Part shown: positions 1 to 7,231 of the stretch, piece after piece
Numbering within the stretch: position 1 is the stretch's first letter
How the letters are laid out: every line of letters begins with the position of its first letter
Translations under genes and position numbers: made by a program
Source: Verrucomicrobiales bacterium
GTDB lineage: Bacteria > Verrucomicrobiota > Verrucomicrobiia > Limisphaerales > J093
Length of the DNA: 64,000 nucleotides
NCBI GenBank assembly: GCA_015075445.1
Contig: JABTUJ010000027.1
Location: forward strand, 1 to 64,000
Direction of reading: 5' to 3'
The notes under the pieces: generated by a model
What the model was told of the DNA's origin: nothing
Databases searched by the model: none
Seen by the model: the letters and a program-made list of their open reading frames with translations, nothing else

Positions 1-2
1 TT

Positions 3-344
3 ATCAAGCAGGAAGTAAAAATCCTTACGCTGTTGCCGATTATTCCCGCTGCACAGAAAACTGAATACTCAGGATCGGCAGTTGATTATATCTTCGAGCC
101 TACGCGTGCCGACATTCTTGAATCACTCCTGCCAAAGTATCTGCATACCCAGGTTTGGCGCGCACTATTAGACTCGAATGCTGCCGAACAGGCAGCCCGA
201 ATGGTTGCAATGGAAAATGCTACCACAAATGCACGAGATCTGATCTCGTCGCTACAGCTTATTTACAACCGTGAGCGACAAGCCGTTATCACAAAAGAGA
301 TGTTGGAAATTGTAGGCGGCGCCGAAGCGCTGGTAGCCCACTGA
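3..344 (+). CDS. atpG: ATP synthase F1 gamma subunit, C-terminal part (partial)
   Basis: The reading frame is open from the window edge and ends at a TGA. The 3' part reads IFEPTRADILESLLPKYL, then a segment around VWRALLDSNAAEQAARMVAM and a final RERQAVITKEMLEIVGGAEA. These are the hallmark C-terminal helix motifs of the F1 gamma subunit, the rotor shaft that couples proton flow through F0 to ATP synthesis at the membrane. Only the last ~113 residues of a ~290-residue family are present, so the first ATG at 33 is internal. Its stop overlaps the next start (TGATG). Base composition is about half G+C, unlike almost everything after ~1,050, so the gene probably belongs to a different organism from the rest of the window. 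Confidence 0.85.
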   Translation: MKQEVKILTLLPIIPAAQKTEYSGSAVDYIFEPTRADILESLLPKYLHTQVWRALLDSNAAEQAARMVAMENATTNARDLISSLQLIYNRERQAVITKEMLEIVGGAEALVAH

Positions 345-871
345 TGTTCTTCTCGGTTCGGTCACTGATATTAACAATCGTTACCGTAGCACTGCTTACG
401 GTATTGTATCAGGCGCACCTGGGGACACTAAACGTTTACGCCCGGGCGTACGACTCCCGAATCGGGTTTTACTCCGAGAAATTGGATTCGCTGATGCGTA
501 TCAGCTCGTGGAATACCCGGATGCTGATGCGGCACGTAGCCAACGCCCATATTCCGCAGTGGATAGCTGCAAATCGCAGGGCTACAGACACCATCCTGCT
601 TCCGCCACCGGAGTATGCCAACAGGTACATATCGGTGCAGGCATCCTGGACCGATCCCAGGATTTTTACATACATGGCCGGATTTACCCCTGTTGTTGCA
701 TGGAACGATACTGCACGGCGTGGAATGGCAAATGCATACATCGCTCTTGAGCCACAGGCAATTACAATTACCCGACCCGGGGGCAGCATTAATATTGACT
801 CGCTTCTTCATGAATATCAGGCAGCAGTACAGCACGGTTCAGTAACCACTCAGCCGCAGGCAGCACCATGA
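344..871 (+). CDS. hypothetical membrane-anchored protein
   Basis: A 175-residue protein that I do not recognise. Residues ~5-25 (VRSLILTIVTVALLTVLYQA) form one hydrophobic segment, most likely an uncleaved N-terminal membrane anchor; the remainder is soluble and without a visible catalytic motif, ending in a Gln/Pro/Ala-rich tail. The start overlaps the atpG stop (TGATG) and the stop overlaps the following ATG (ATGA), so the three genes look translationally coupled in one operon. Composition is mid-GC like atpG and unlike the rest of the window. A role linked to ATP synthase is only suggested by position. Confidence 0.6.
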   Translation: MFFSVRSLILTIVTVALLTVLYQAHLGTLNVYARAYDSRIGFYSEKLDSLMRISSWNTRMLMRHVANAHIPQWIAANRRATDTILLPPPEYANRYISVQASWTDPRIFTYMAGFTPVVAWNDTARRGMANAYIALEPQAITITRPGGSINIDSLLHEYQAAVQHGSVTTQPQAAP

Positions 872-1050
872 ACCCGGGCTTTATCACATTACTACTGGGT
901 CAGATTGTGGCTGGCATGGGGATCATGGGGGCTACAAGAACACGGATGCCCAGAAGCATCGTGCTTCCTGTTGCCTTCCTGTTGGGCATGTTTGTACACT
1001 CCGTCCTGTTCTTCGGCGTGGATCTGGTCCGGCTGGGATTAAACGATATG
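868..1050 (+). CDS. membrane protein N-terminus, cut off at the sequence junction
   Basis: Starts with the ATGA overlap from the previous gene and encodes two hydrophobic segments (about residues 5-20 and 30-52, ending near FFGVDLVRLGLND). The frame stays open to 1359, but after about codon 60 the composition jumps to very high G+C and the translation becomes Arg/Gly/Pro-rich nonsense, because there the DNA encodes another gene in a different frame. The genuine part therefore ends near 1050 and the gene is truncated at the chimeric junction. Function unknown. Confidence 0.5.
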
Positions 1051-1056
1051 TCGGAC
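1040..1056. other. abrupt compositional and coding junction (probable chimera point)
   Basis: Left of this point the DNA is about half G+C with a compact atpG-linked operon; right of it the G+C is about two thirds. In the frame of the downstream epimerase gene an in-frame stop lies at 1040-1042, and recognisable Tat-signal sequence begins at codon 1052 with R-T-F-L-Q. The upstream membrane protein loses its coding character at the same place. Both genes are thus cut at one point. This fits a misassembled contig or a recent illegitimate join; no transposon end or repeat is visible at the joint. Confidence 0.7.
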
Positions 1057-1966
1057 CTTCCTGCAGCGAGCCACCTGGGCGTCCGCAATCCCGCTGGCGG
1101 CTCCAGCCGTGGCTCGGGCCGGCCAGGCCACGCCGCTCCATCTGGCCACGAATGCCTACTCCTGGCATGTCTTCTACCAGCGCGAGGGTCGCAACTTCGG
1201 CGCCTCGCTCGACGCGGGCCTCAGGGACGTTGTGGCCAGCGGCCTCAACGGGTTCGAGCCCGGCGCCGGCGGGACGGAGGACGTCCAGCAACTCCTGCCC
1301 CGGCTCCGCCAGCACGGCCTCGAGATGCGGTCGATCTACGTGAACAGCAGCCTGCATGAACCAGCCGAGGCTGACCGCAGCATTGACCAGATTCTCGCCG
1401 TCGCCCGCGTGGTCAAGCCCTTCGGCACCCGGATCATCGTCACCAATCCCAACCCGCTGCGCTGGGGCGGCGCCGAGAACAAGAACGACGATCAACTGCG
1501 GTTCCAGTCGGCCGCCCTGAACCGGTTGGGTCGCGAACTCGCGTCGCTCGAGCTGACGCTGGCCTACCACTACCACGACATCGAGCTGCGGGTGGCGGCC
1601 CGCGAGTTCCATCACATGCTGGCCGGGACCGACCCCCGCTACGTCACGCTCTGCCTGGATACCCACTGGCTCTACCGCGGCGCGGGCAATTCCCAGGTGG
1701 CCCTCTTCGACGTCATCGAGCTTTACGGCCATCGCGTCAGCGAGTTGCACCTGCGGCAATCCCACCAGGGCGTGTGGTCGGAAACCCTGGGTCCGGGCGA
1801 CATCGACTACGAAGCCCTGGCCGCGGCGCTGCGGCGCAAGCAGGTGAAGCCGCATCTCGTCCTCGAAATCGCGGTCGAGGCCGGCACCCCCAAGACCCTC
1901 GATCCCGTCGAGGCACACCGCCGCAGCGCCGAGTACGCCCGTCGGGTCTTTGCCGACTGGGCTTGA
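1052..1966 (+). CDS. Tat-exported sugar phosphate isomerase/epimerase (TIM barrel), 5' truncated
   Basis: Read upstream of the GTG at 1109, the frame gives RTFLQRATWASAIPLAAPAV, the body of a twin-arginine signal whose first arginine and start codon are missing because the sequence changes identity there. The mature part (about 285 residues) is a xylose-isomerase-like TIM barrel of the AP-endonuclease-2 superfamily: NAYSWHVFYQREG near the start, YHYHDIELR, a core TLCLDTHWLYRGAG strand, ELHLRQSHQGVWSETLGPGD, and the final LVLEIAVEAGTPKTL with the conserved metal-site glutamate. Such proteins act on sugars outside the cytoplasm in Verrucomicrobiota and Planctomycetota; the substrate cannot be read from sequence. 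No partner gene remains upstream. Confidence 0.75.
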   Translation, partial: RTFLQRATWASAIPLAAPAVARAGQATPLHLATNAYSWHVFYQREGRNFGASLDAGLRDVVASGLNGFEPGAGGTEDVQQLLPRLRQHGLEMRSIYVNSSLHEPAEADRSIDQILAVARVVKPFGTRIIVTNPNPLRWGGAENKNDDQLRFQSAALNRLGRELASLELTLAYHYHDIELRVAAREFHHMLAGTDPRYVTLCLDTHWLYRGAGNSQVALFDVIELYGHRVSELHLRQSHQGVWSETLGPGDIDYEALAAALRRKQVKPHLVLEIAVEAGTPKTLDPVEAHRRSAEYARRVFADWA

Positions 1967-2018
1967 GGCGTGACCCAGTCCGAGTCCGGGTTTATTGGAT
2001 CCAGGAAACCGGCCGACG

Positions 2019-2137
2019 GTAGGCGCCGACGTGAGGAGGCGAAGTGCCGTTGCCCTTGGCCCGTGACGCCTCCCCCGCCCAGAACGCCTCCTCACGTCGG
2101 CGCCTACGCCCCTTCGCCTCCTCACGTCGGCGCCTAC
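2019..2137. repeat. REPIN-like cluster: one direct and two inverted ~22-bp units
   Basis: A unit beginning GTAGGCGCCGACGTGAGG and ending AGGC lies at 2019-2040 on the plus strand, with reverse-complement copies at 2086-2107 and 2116-2137. The same unit recurs at 18.16, 19.92 and, as a variant, 36.12 kb. Direct and inverted copies together can fold into a long hairpin in RNA or single-stranded DNA. The cluster sits between two convergent genes and is not coding. Confidence 0.85.
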
Positions 2138-2168
2138 GAAAAAAAGGAGGAAATCCCCGGGCGTCAGG

Positions 2169-3500
2169 TCAGGTCGACGGCGGCAAGCCGACGCGTTCGG
2201 TGAGGGGGAAGCTGACGCGTGATCGCGTGCGGTGGGACTGATACACGGCTTCGACCATCTCGACGGCCCAGCGCCCATCGTGCACCGAGCAGAGCGTCGG
2301 TTCGCCGGTCTGAACGGCGTGGACGAGGTCGCGGCCCATGTGACGTTGATGGGGTGGGGGAGTGGGAGCCTGGGCGGAGGGCAAGGATTGCCAGCGGATG
2401 TCATTCGCCGGATGAAGCAGATACGGGGACTCCAGGTACGCAAAGCCCACCCCGGAGTGATACGCCAGAATGCGCCGCGTACCGAGGATCTCGAAGGACC
2501 AATGTTCGCGCGTACCGCGGCGCTCATTCCAATCGTCGCGGGTCCGGACCGAGTCCCAAGTCGCGGTCAGATTGCCCGGGAAACCGAACCGGGCGCGGAT
2601 GGTGTCGCCCAGCACGCGTATCGGTTCGCGACCGTCGCGCGCTTCGCCGGGCAGGGCCTCGCGACCGTCCTTCAACACGGTGGCGGTGCACCAGAGCGGA
2701 TCTCCGAAGCAATGGCGGAACCAGTCGAAGTCGTGGGTGCCCAGGACCATCATGTCCTCGCCGCCGGCACGGGCGTCCTGCTTGCCGTGGCAATGGATTT
2801 CGCGGACGCGGCCCACGAACCCCTCGAGCAGGAGCGCGCGGGCGTGCTGGAATTCCGGGGTGTAACGGCGGTTGTGGGCCACGACGGTTCTGGCGCCGCG
2901 CCGGTCGACGGCTTCCACGATGCGGTCCGCGTCGGCCAGGGTCTCGGTGAGCGGCTTCTCGAGAAAGAGATGCGCACCAACCTCCAGGGCGGCGAGGGCG
3001 ACCTCGGCATGGCGCCGCGGGTGGCGAAACGCGATGCTAACGAGGTCCGGGCGTTCGCGGTTGAGGAGTTCGCGGTAATCGGCATAACCGCGGGGGGCGC
3101 CACAGCGCGCTTGTGCCTGGGCCCGCCCCTGGCCGTCGGGATCGGCTACGGCCACGACCTCGACTTCGGCGAGCCCGTCGAAGACGCGGTCATAGCCGTG
3201 GCCGTAATCGCCCCCGCCCGTATGCCCGATGATGGCGGCGCGCAGCCGGCGCGCAGGTTCCGCAGCGCGGAGCGGGTGGGCGGCGATGGCCAGGCTGGCC
3301 AGCGCGGTGCGAGCCGCGAACTGGCGGCGGGACAGCGTGGCGCGGCGGGTGAGGGCTGGGGGTGTGGGTGCACAACGCCGCAGCCGGGCTGGACGTCGGA
3401 TCAGGCGACCCGACCCGCCATCTGTAGGCCGCGTGCCCTCACGCGGCGATGGGGGGGAGTTCAGCCCATGGGGTGTTTCCGTGACGGACGAGGGGTGCAT
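2169..3500 (-). CDS. Gfo/Idh/MocA family oxidoreductase, Tat-type signal
   Basis: A 443-residue NAD(P)-dependent oxidoreductase of the glucose-fructose oxidoreductase/inositol dehydrogenase/MocA family. After an odd 55-residue N-terminal stretch comes a twin-arginine signal (LSRRQFAARTALASLAIAA), then the Rossmann domain (AAIIGHTGGGDYGHGY, VVAVADPDGQ), the family EKP motif in LFLEKPLTETLADAD, and the C-terminal domain with GTHDFDWFRHCFGDP. The ATG at 3500 is the only Met start, but it lies before a dispersed hairpin (3423-3446) that would be translated as part of the N-terminus, so the true start may be a non-ATG codon nearer the Tat signal. It lies 18 nt downstream of ilvN on the same strand and may be co-transcribed. 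Substrate unknown. Confidence 0.8.
   Translation of the reverse strand: MHPSSVTETPHGLNSPPSPREGTRPTDGGSGRLIRRPARLRRCAPTPPALTRRATLSRRQFAARTALASLAIAAHPLRAAEPARRLRAAIIGHTGGGDYGHGYDRVFDGLAEVEVVAVADPDGQGRAQAQARCGAPRGYADYRELLNRERPDLVSIAFRHPRRHAEVALAALEVGAHLFLEKPLTETLADADRIVEAVDRRGARTVVAHNRRYTPEFQHARALLLEGFVGRVREIHCHGKQDARAGGEDMMVLGTHDFDWFRHCFGDPLWCTATVLKDGREALPGEARDGREPIRVLGDTIRARFGFPGNLTATWDSVRTRDDWNERRGTREHWSFEILGTRRILAYHSGVGFAYLESPYLLHPANDIRWQSLPSAQAPTPPPHQRHMGRDLVHAVQTGEPTLCSVHDGRWAVEMVEAVYQSHRTRSRVSFPLTERVGLPPST
3423..3446 (-). repeat. covarying-stem hairpin element, copy A
   Basis: On the plus strand TGTAGGC leads into a 7-bp stem CCGCGTG / CACGCGG with a CCCT loop and then GCG. Two other copies near 30.4 kb keep the flanks and CCCY loop but have different, fully compensated stems. 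This copy lies inside the open 5' extension of the Gfo/Idh gene. Confidence 0.7.
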
Positions 3501-3518
3501 GGGGGGGCTGGTTTGGCT

Positions 3519-3992
3519 TCACTTCCGGGGCAAGGCGATCTTGCCGGTGCGGGTCAGTTCGAGGATGCCGAAGGGCTTCATCAGCTCGATGAACTTCTCC
3601 ACCTTGCTTTCGTCGCCGGTGATCTCGATCGTCAGGCTGTGCGGCTGCACGTCGATGATCTTGGCGCGGAAGATGTCGGTGACCTGCATGACCTCGGCGC
3701 GCGAGGCGGAGTCGACGCTGACCTTGATCATGACCAGTTCCCGCCCGACATACTCGCCCTCGCGGAAGTCGAGGACCTCGATCGAGTCGACCAGCTTTTC
3801 GAGCTGTTTGACGATCTGGTCCACGGTCTTGTCATCGCCGCGCGTGACGATGGTCATTCGCGAGAAGGTGGCGTCCTGGGTGGGGGCGACGTTGAGGGTG
3901 TCGATGTTGAAGCCGCGGCCGCTGAAGAGGCCGGCCACGCGGGTCAGCACACCGAACTTGTTCTCGACGAGCACGGAGATCGTGTGACGCAT
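3519..3992 (-). CDS. ilvN: acetolactate synthase small (regulatory) subunit
   Basis: A 157-residue protein, the usual length for IlvN/IlvH. It opens MRHTISVLVENKFGVLTRVA, the N-terminal ACT domain (residues ~3-76) that binds valine for feedback control, with the GFNIDTLNVAPT loop. The C-terminal domain follows (about 85-157), ending DESKVEKFIELMKPFGILEL. It regulates the large catalytic subunit in the first common step of valine, leucine and isoleucine synthesis. The large subunit (ilvB) is not in the window. Upstream lies a complete transcription attenuator with a valine-rich leader peptide (4047-4216), so expression is probably tuned to charged tRNA-Val. A weak or absent Shine-Dalgarno precedes the ATG. 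Confidence 0.95.
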   Translation of the reverse strand: MRHTISVLVENKFGVLTRVAGLFSGRGFNIDTLNVAPTQDATFSRMTIVTRGDDKTVDQIVKQLEKLVDSIEVLDFREGEYVGRELVMIKVSVDSASRAEVMQVTDIFRAKIIDVQPHSLTIEITGDESKVEKFIELMKPFGILELTRTGKIALPRK

Positions 3993-4046
3993 AGGGAACG
4001 AGGGTTTGTTGATCTAGGGGTTTGTATCGGAGGGCGGCGGTTCCGG

Positions 4047-4083
4047 AAAACACAAAACCCGCAATCCAGGTGGAACTGCGGGC
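4047..4083 (-). terminator. rho-independent attenuator terminator upstream of ilvN
   Basis: On the minus strand CCCGCA pairs with TGCGGG; the stem extends inward through GT(T)CC / GGAT around an ACCT loop, and TTTTGTGTTTT follows immediately. It lies between the leader-peptide stop (4120) and ilvN (3992), exactly where an attenuator terminator belongs. About 36 nt separate the leader stop and the hairpin, leaving room for a competing antiterminator with the GC-rich segment between them. Confidence 0.8.
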
Positions 4084-4119
4084 GACCGGTCCAGCTTGCG
4101 CGCCAAGGCCCGGGCCGCG

Positions 4120-4176
4120 TCAATCGACTACTACGACGACGCGCACCAGCGAACGAGCCAGGGCCATGAACTTCAT
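4120..4176 (-). CDS. valine-rich leader peptide of the ilvN attenuator
   Basis: A complete 18-codon frame reads MKFMALARSLVRVVVVVD then TGA, with five consecutive valine codons (GTC GTC GTA GTA GTC) next to the stop and a sixth just before. Known ilv/leu attenuators of Proteobacteria and Actinobacteria use such runs as ribosome stall sites that sense charged branched-chain tRNAs. Here the peptide is followed by a terminator hairpin and then ilvN, with a plausible promoter immediately upstream. A second ATG at codon 4 could also start it. Only a valine run is present; leucine codons are scattered (two) and isoleucine is absent, so the sensor would be valine-specific. Confidence 0.8.
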   Translation of the reverse strand: MKFMALARSLVRVVVVVD

Positions 4177-4186
4177 TGCGGGGCCC

Positions 4187-4216
4187 ACGCTAGCAACGAG
4201 CCCCGGTGCTGGTCAA
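4187..4216 (-). promoter_or_regulatory. predicted sigma-70 type promoter for the ilvN leader
   Basis: Minus strand: TTGACC (4216-4211), 18-nt spacer, TAGCGT (4192-4187), then about 10 nt to the leader ATG at 4176. Spacing and -35 match the general bacterial housekeeping consensus; the short distance would give a very short 5' leader ahead of the peptide. Confidence 0.55.
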
Positions 4217-4420
4217 CGGTTTTTCCGGCCAGCGGGGACGGATCCTGCGGCGCGGTCAGCCAGCAGGGACGGCGGTGGTGAGTGCGCAGGGTCGTTCGAG
4301 CAGGAAGAGTCGGGGTGGCCGATGCCGCCTTGACCCCTGCGCCGTCCCCTGGCAAAACCTCCGCCCAACACGCCTCAGGGCAACGTTCCGGCTCGTGCCC
4401 GGCGGAGCGGGGCGGCATTC

Positions 4421-5794
4421 ATGATGACACCCTCCAATCAACCCCAAGAACCGGTTGCCGTCGCGACCCTGAACCTGCCCATCCTCGCTTGGGCCGTCCT
4501 GAGCCTGATGGCATGCCGCGCGGCGGCCCTGGAACCGGGAGCTGGTGCGCCTGCGCGCGAGCCCGGGGCTGCTTTCTACGTGGCGGTGGAGGGACGTGCC
4601 GGAAACGAGGGCACCGCGGATTCGCCGTGGGACATCGAGTCGGCTCTCGGAGGGCAGCACGCAATGGCGCCCGGCTCCACCTTGTATCTGAAAGGGGGCC
4701 TTTACCGGCATGTTGATCGGCGCTGGGAGAGCCCCGGCTTTGCCATTGCGCTTGCGGGCGCCCCAGGCCGGCCGATCGACATCCGCCCGATACCCGGCCA
4801 CCGTGTCACGCTCGATGGGAAGGTCGAAGTGAAACCCAACGCCCGGCATCTCCGCGTGTGGGAACTGGAGATCACGGTCTCGGAAACGGCGACCTGGGAT
4901 CGCCGCGTCACGGCCGGAGGGTTGAAGGTGGACGGTTCGACCGACCTCCCGCAGGGCGGGCTGAACATCCTGGGCGGCGCGGATTCCAAGTTCATCCACC
5001 TGGTCATTCACGACATGAACAGTGGCGTGGGATTCTGGCGGCCCGCCGTGGACGCGGAGATGCACGGCTGTGTCATCTATGGGATCGGCGCGATCGGGCC
5101 GGACCGTTACCATGGCCCGGGGATCTACACGCAGAACGAGACAGGCACGAAGGCGCTGACCGACAACATTCTCTTTGGCAATTACTCCACCACCATTCAG
5201 GCGTACGGGAGCAGCCGCGCGCCGGTGAGCGGGTTTCGGATCGAGGGCAACATCGCGTTCGCCCCGGTCAAGGAGGGTAGCCGTCAGCGCGTCCTCATCG
5301 GCGGCGGTCAGCCGAGCCGGCGGATCGCTGCCGTGGACAACATTCTCTACGAGGTGCCGCTTGAGCTCGGCTATGACGCGCCGCACAACGAAGACGCCTT
5401 GGTCACGGGCAATTGGGTCGTCGATGCCGGACTTGCCGTCAACCGTTTCAAAGTGGTCAGAGAATCTGGGAACACCGTCATCCCGCCCGGGGCACGACGA
5501 CCTGACCGCCCGGCGGACGTCATTCTCCGCCCCAGCCTGTACGTGCCCGGTCGGGGGAACCTCGCCATCTTCAACTGGGCACGGCGATCTCACGTCGAGG
5601 TGGATCTCGCCGGACTGCTGCGGCCCGGGCAGCCGTTCGCCATCGTGAGTGCGCTGGACTTCTACGGGAAACCGGTGGTCGCCGGTCGCTTTGACGGCCG
5701 TCCGGTCCCGGTCCCGATGCCGAAGGAGCCGCGCACGGGCGACGGTGAGTTCTGTGCCTTTGTCGTGCTCCCCGGGGACGAGCCGTCCGTGTGA
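4421..5794 (+). CDS. exported right-handed beta-helix repeat protein
   Basis: A 457-residue protein with an N-terminal hydrophobic segment around LNLPILAWAVLSLMACRAAA, ending at a possible signal or lipoprotein-like cleavage site. After a linker it reads AAFYVAVEGRAGNEGTADSP, then GSTLYLKGGLYR, the usual start of parallel beta-helix carbohydrate-active proteins, followed by rungs such as GGLNILGGADSKFIHLVIHD, MHGCVIYGIG, NILFGNYSTTIQAYG and NIAFAPV. The fold is typical of polysaccharide lyases and hydrolases but no catalytic site can be assigned. Its start is 245 nt from the divergent ilvN leader. The ATG at 4421 directly precedes a second ATG, so either may be used. Confidence 0.75.
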   Translation: MMTPSNQPQEPVAVATLNLPILAWAVLSLMACRAAALEPGAGAPAREPGAAFYVAVEGRAGNEGTADSPWDIESALGGQHAMAPGSTLYLKGGLYRHVDRRWESPGFAIALAGAPGRPIDIRPIPGHRVTLDGKVEVKPNARHLRVWELEITVSETATWDRRVTAGGLKVDGSTDLPQGGLNILGGADSKFIHLVIHDMNSGVGFWRPAVDAEMHGCVIYGIGAIGPDRYHGPGIYTQNETGTKALTDNILFGNYSTTIQAYGSSRAPVSGFRIEGNIAFAPVKEGSRQRVLIGGGQPSRRIAAVDNILYEVPLELGYDAPHNEDALVTGNWVVDAGLAVNRFKVVRESGNTVIPPGARRPDRPADVILRPSLYVPGRGNLAIFNWARRSHVEVDLAGLLRPGQPFAIVSALDFYGKPVVAGRFDGRPVPVPMPKEPRTGDGEFCAFVVLPGDEPSV

Positions 5795-5911
5795 GGGAGC
5801 GATGCTGCGATGGGGAGAAGCACCCACGCCCCTCCCGCACGAGCGCCGTCGGGGGGCGTGGGGTGAGTCGGCTCCCCCGTGAACGCAAGGGGCCGTCTGG
5901 CGTTCCCCTGC

Positions 5912-6193
5912 TCAGGCGCGGGAGACGTTGCGGACGGCGTCTTCCGTGCCAAAGGGGTTCGGCACCCGCAGGGTGCACTCAGGGTCGTCCCGCCAGTCTC
6001 CATCCACCAGGAAGCGGTAGTGGTAGGTGCCCGGGGCGAGTGGGACACTTACCCGCCACTGGCCGCCGCCGGTGGGCTTCATGGCGATGGGCTTCTGCTG
6101 CCAGTGAGTAAAGTCCCCCACCAACGCCACGTTCGAGGCCCCGGGGGCCGTGATGGTGAAGACCTGGTCCGTGTGTTTGTTGTGCGCTTTCAT
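5912..6193 (-). CDS. small CBM48/isoamylase N-terminal (E-set) domain protein
   Basis: A 93-residue stand-alone domain. The pattern VFTITAPGASNVALVGDFTHWQ then PIAMKPTGGGQWRVSVPLAPGTYHYRFLVDG and WRDDPECTLRVPNPFG is that of the early-set, glycogen-binding-like domain (CBM48/AMPK1-CBM) found at the N-terminus of branching enzymes and in AMPK beta. The aromatic W in DFTHW and the YHYRFLVDG strand are kept. No catalytic domain follows, so it probably binds alpha-glucan or acts as a partner subunit. A putative promoter lies at 6235-6264. Confidence 0.8.
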   Translation of the reverse strand: MKAHNKHTDQVFTITAPGASNVALVGDFTHWQQKPIAMKPTGGGQWRVSVPLAPGTYHYRFLVDGDWRDDPECTLRVPNPFGTEDAVRNVSRA

Positions 6194-6234
6194 AGTCGGT
6201 CACCGTGAGTCAATGTGTCGGGAGTCGACGCGAT

Positions 6235-6264
6235 AAAGTAGGCACATCCGGCGCGATTTGCCAG
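6235..6264 (-). promoter_or_regulatory. possible promoter of the CBM48-domain gene
   Basis: Minus strand CTGGCA (6264-6259), 18-nt spacer, TACTTT (6240-6235), about 40 nt before the ATG at 6193. A weak match to housekeeping consensus; recorded because this intergenic stretch is locally AT-rich. Confidence 0.3.
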
Positions 6265-6358
6265 TCGGTCACCTTCTGATGGCGCCTGCGGTCCATGGGG
6301 CTTCAGCCGGAGGGGTCGAAGGGGTGCATGGGGCGTCGCATGCCCTCCCCAATCCCGG

Positions 6359-7231
6359 CTATTTCCGGCCGGCGATCCAGTGGGTCAACACCCACGCATG
6401 GAGGCGGTTGCCGAAGATCCGGGTCTCGCGAAATCCGACCTGGCGCAGCTCCTGCAGGAGCCGGCGCCGGCTCATCCCGATCTCGTGGGTGTTCGAAAGC
6501 CGGCCCACCCGGTACGAGACGAACGTGTGGGCGCGGTTCGGCTCGTTGGCGATGACGAGCCAGCCGCCGGGTTCAAGGACCCGGTAAGCCGCGGCCAAGG
6601 TTTGCTCCCAACTGAAGGCGTGGTGCAGCGCTTCGAAGACGTAGACCGCCTGGAACCGGCGGTCGGCCGGGACGTGTTCGTGCACCGTTTCCATGGGCGC
6701 CACCTGAAAATCCAGGCGGACGGGGAGTTGCTTGGCCTCAAGGCTCAGCCGGCGGCGGCCGGCATCGGCAATCTCCCAGTCGGCGAGCGAAGTGCCGAGG
6801 ACGTCATAGCCGTTGAGGGCCAGGAACTCGGCGAGCCAACCGGTGCCGCAGCCCAGTTCCAGGAGGCGGGCGGGAGGTCGGAGGTCCAGGGCCTCCAGAC
6901 AGTGGAGGAGCTTGACGTAGGCCCGGAGATAACGGCCGGTAGCACGGGCGTCCCAGAAGGGTTTCCGGAGTTCGCCCTCCCGGATCTGCGTCACCTCCCG
7001 GCCTTTCAGCGAGGTGCGGTACTCCTTCTCGGCCTGATACGCCCGGGCCTGGTCCTCAAAGGTGGGAGGAAACCGGCCGGCCGCGTAGTCGCGCAGGATC
7101 AGATAGCCGCCGGCCAGGAGCTTGTCCGCCTTGGACAAAGGCAGGAAATAGTCCTTCTCGTTGGCCTCGTAAAGCCGCCGGCCACGGCGGAGCAAGCGGG
7201 AGTCTGCCAACCAGCCGGCCAGGCGCTTCAT
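6359..7231 (-). CDS. class I SAM-dependent methyltransferase
   Basis: A 290-residue protein starting MKRLAGWLADSRLLRRGRR. The SAM-binding motif I is RLLELGCGTGWLAEFLALNG (about residues 125-145), followed by the acidic region in DVLGTSLADWEIADAG, FQAVYVFEALHHAFSWEQ (motif II) and RVLEPGGWLVIANEPNR (motif III). This is a typical class I methyltransferase domain; the ~110-residue N-terminal part and the substrate are unknown. The ATG overlaps the stop of the thioredoxin gene (ATGA at 7228-7231), which fixes the start and implies coupled translation. The frame remains open upstream but that part merely shadows the thioredoxin gene. Confidence 0.8.
   Translation of the reverse strand: MKRLAGWLADSRLLRRGRRLYEANEKDYFLPLSKADKLLAGGYLILRDYAAGRFPPTFEDQARAYQAEKEYRTSLKGREVTQIREGELRKPFWDARATGRYLRAYVKLLHCLEALDLRPPARLLELGCGTGWLAEFLALNGYDVLGTSLADWEIADAGRRRLSLEAKQLPVRLDFQVAPMETVHEHVPADRRFQAVYVFEALHHAFSWEQTLAAAYRVLEPGGWLVIANEPNRAHTFVSYRVGRLSNTHEIGMSRRRLLQELRQVGFRETRIFGNRLHAWVLTHWIAGRK

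Noticed and set aside
32..344. ATG at 33 as the start of a complete small gene
   Set aside because: The frame is open to the window edge and encodes the C-terminal end of the F1 gamma subunit, so the ATG is internal.
2232..4169. Plus-strand frame of ~645 codons across the Gfo/Idh and ilvN genes
   Set aside because: It runs antisense to two well-supported genes and has no domain.
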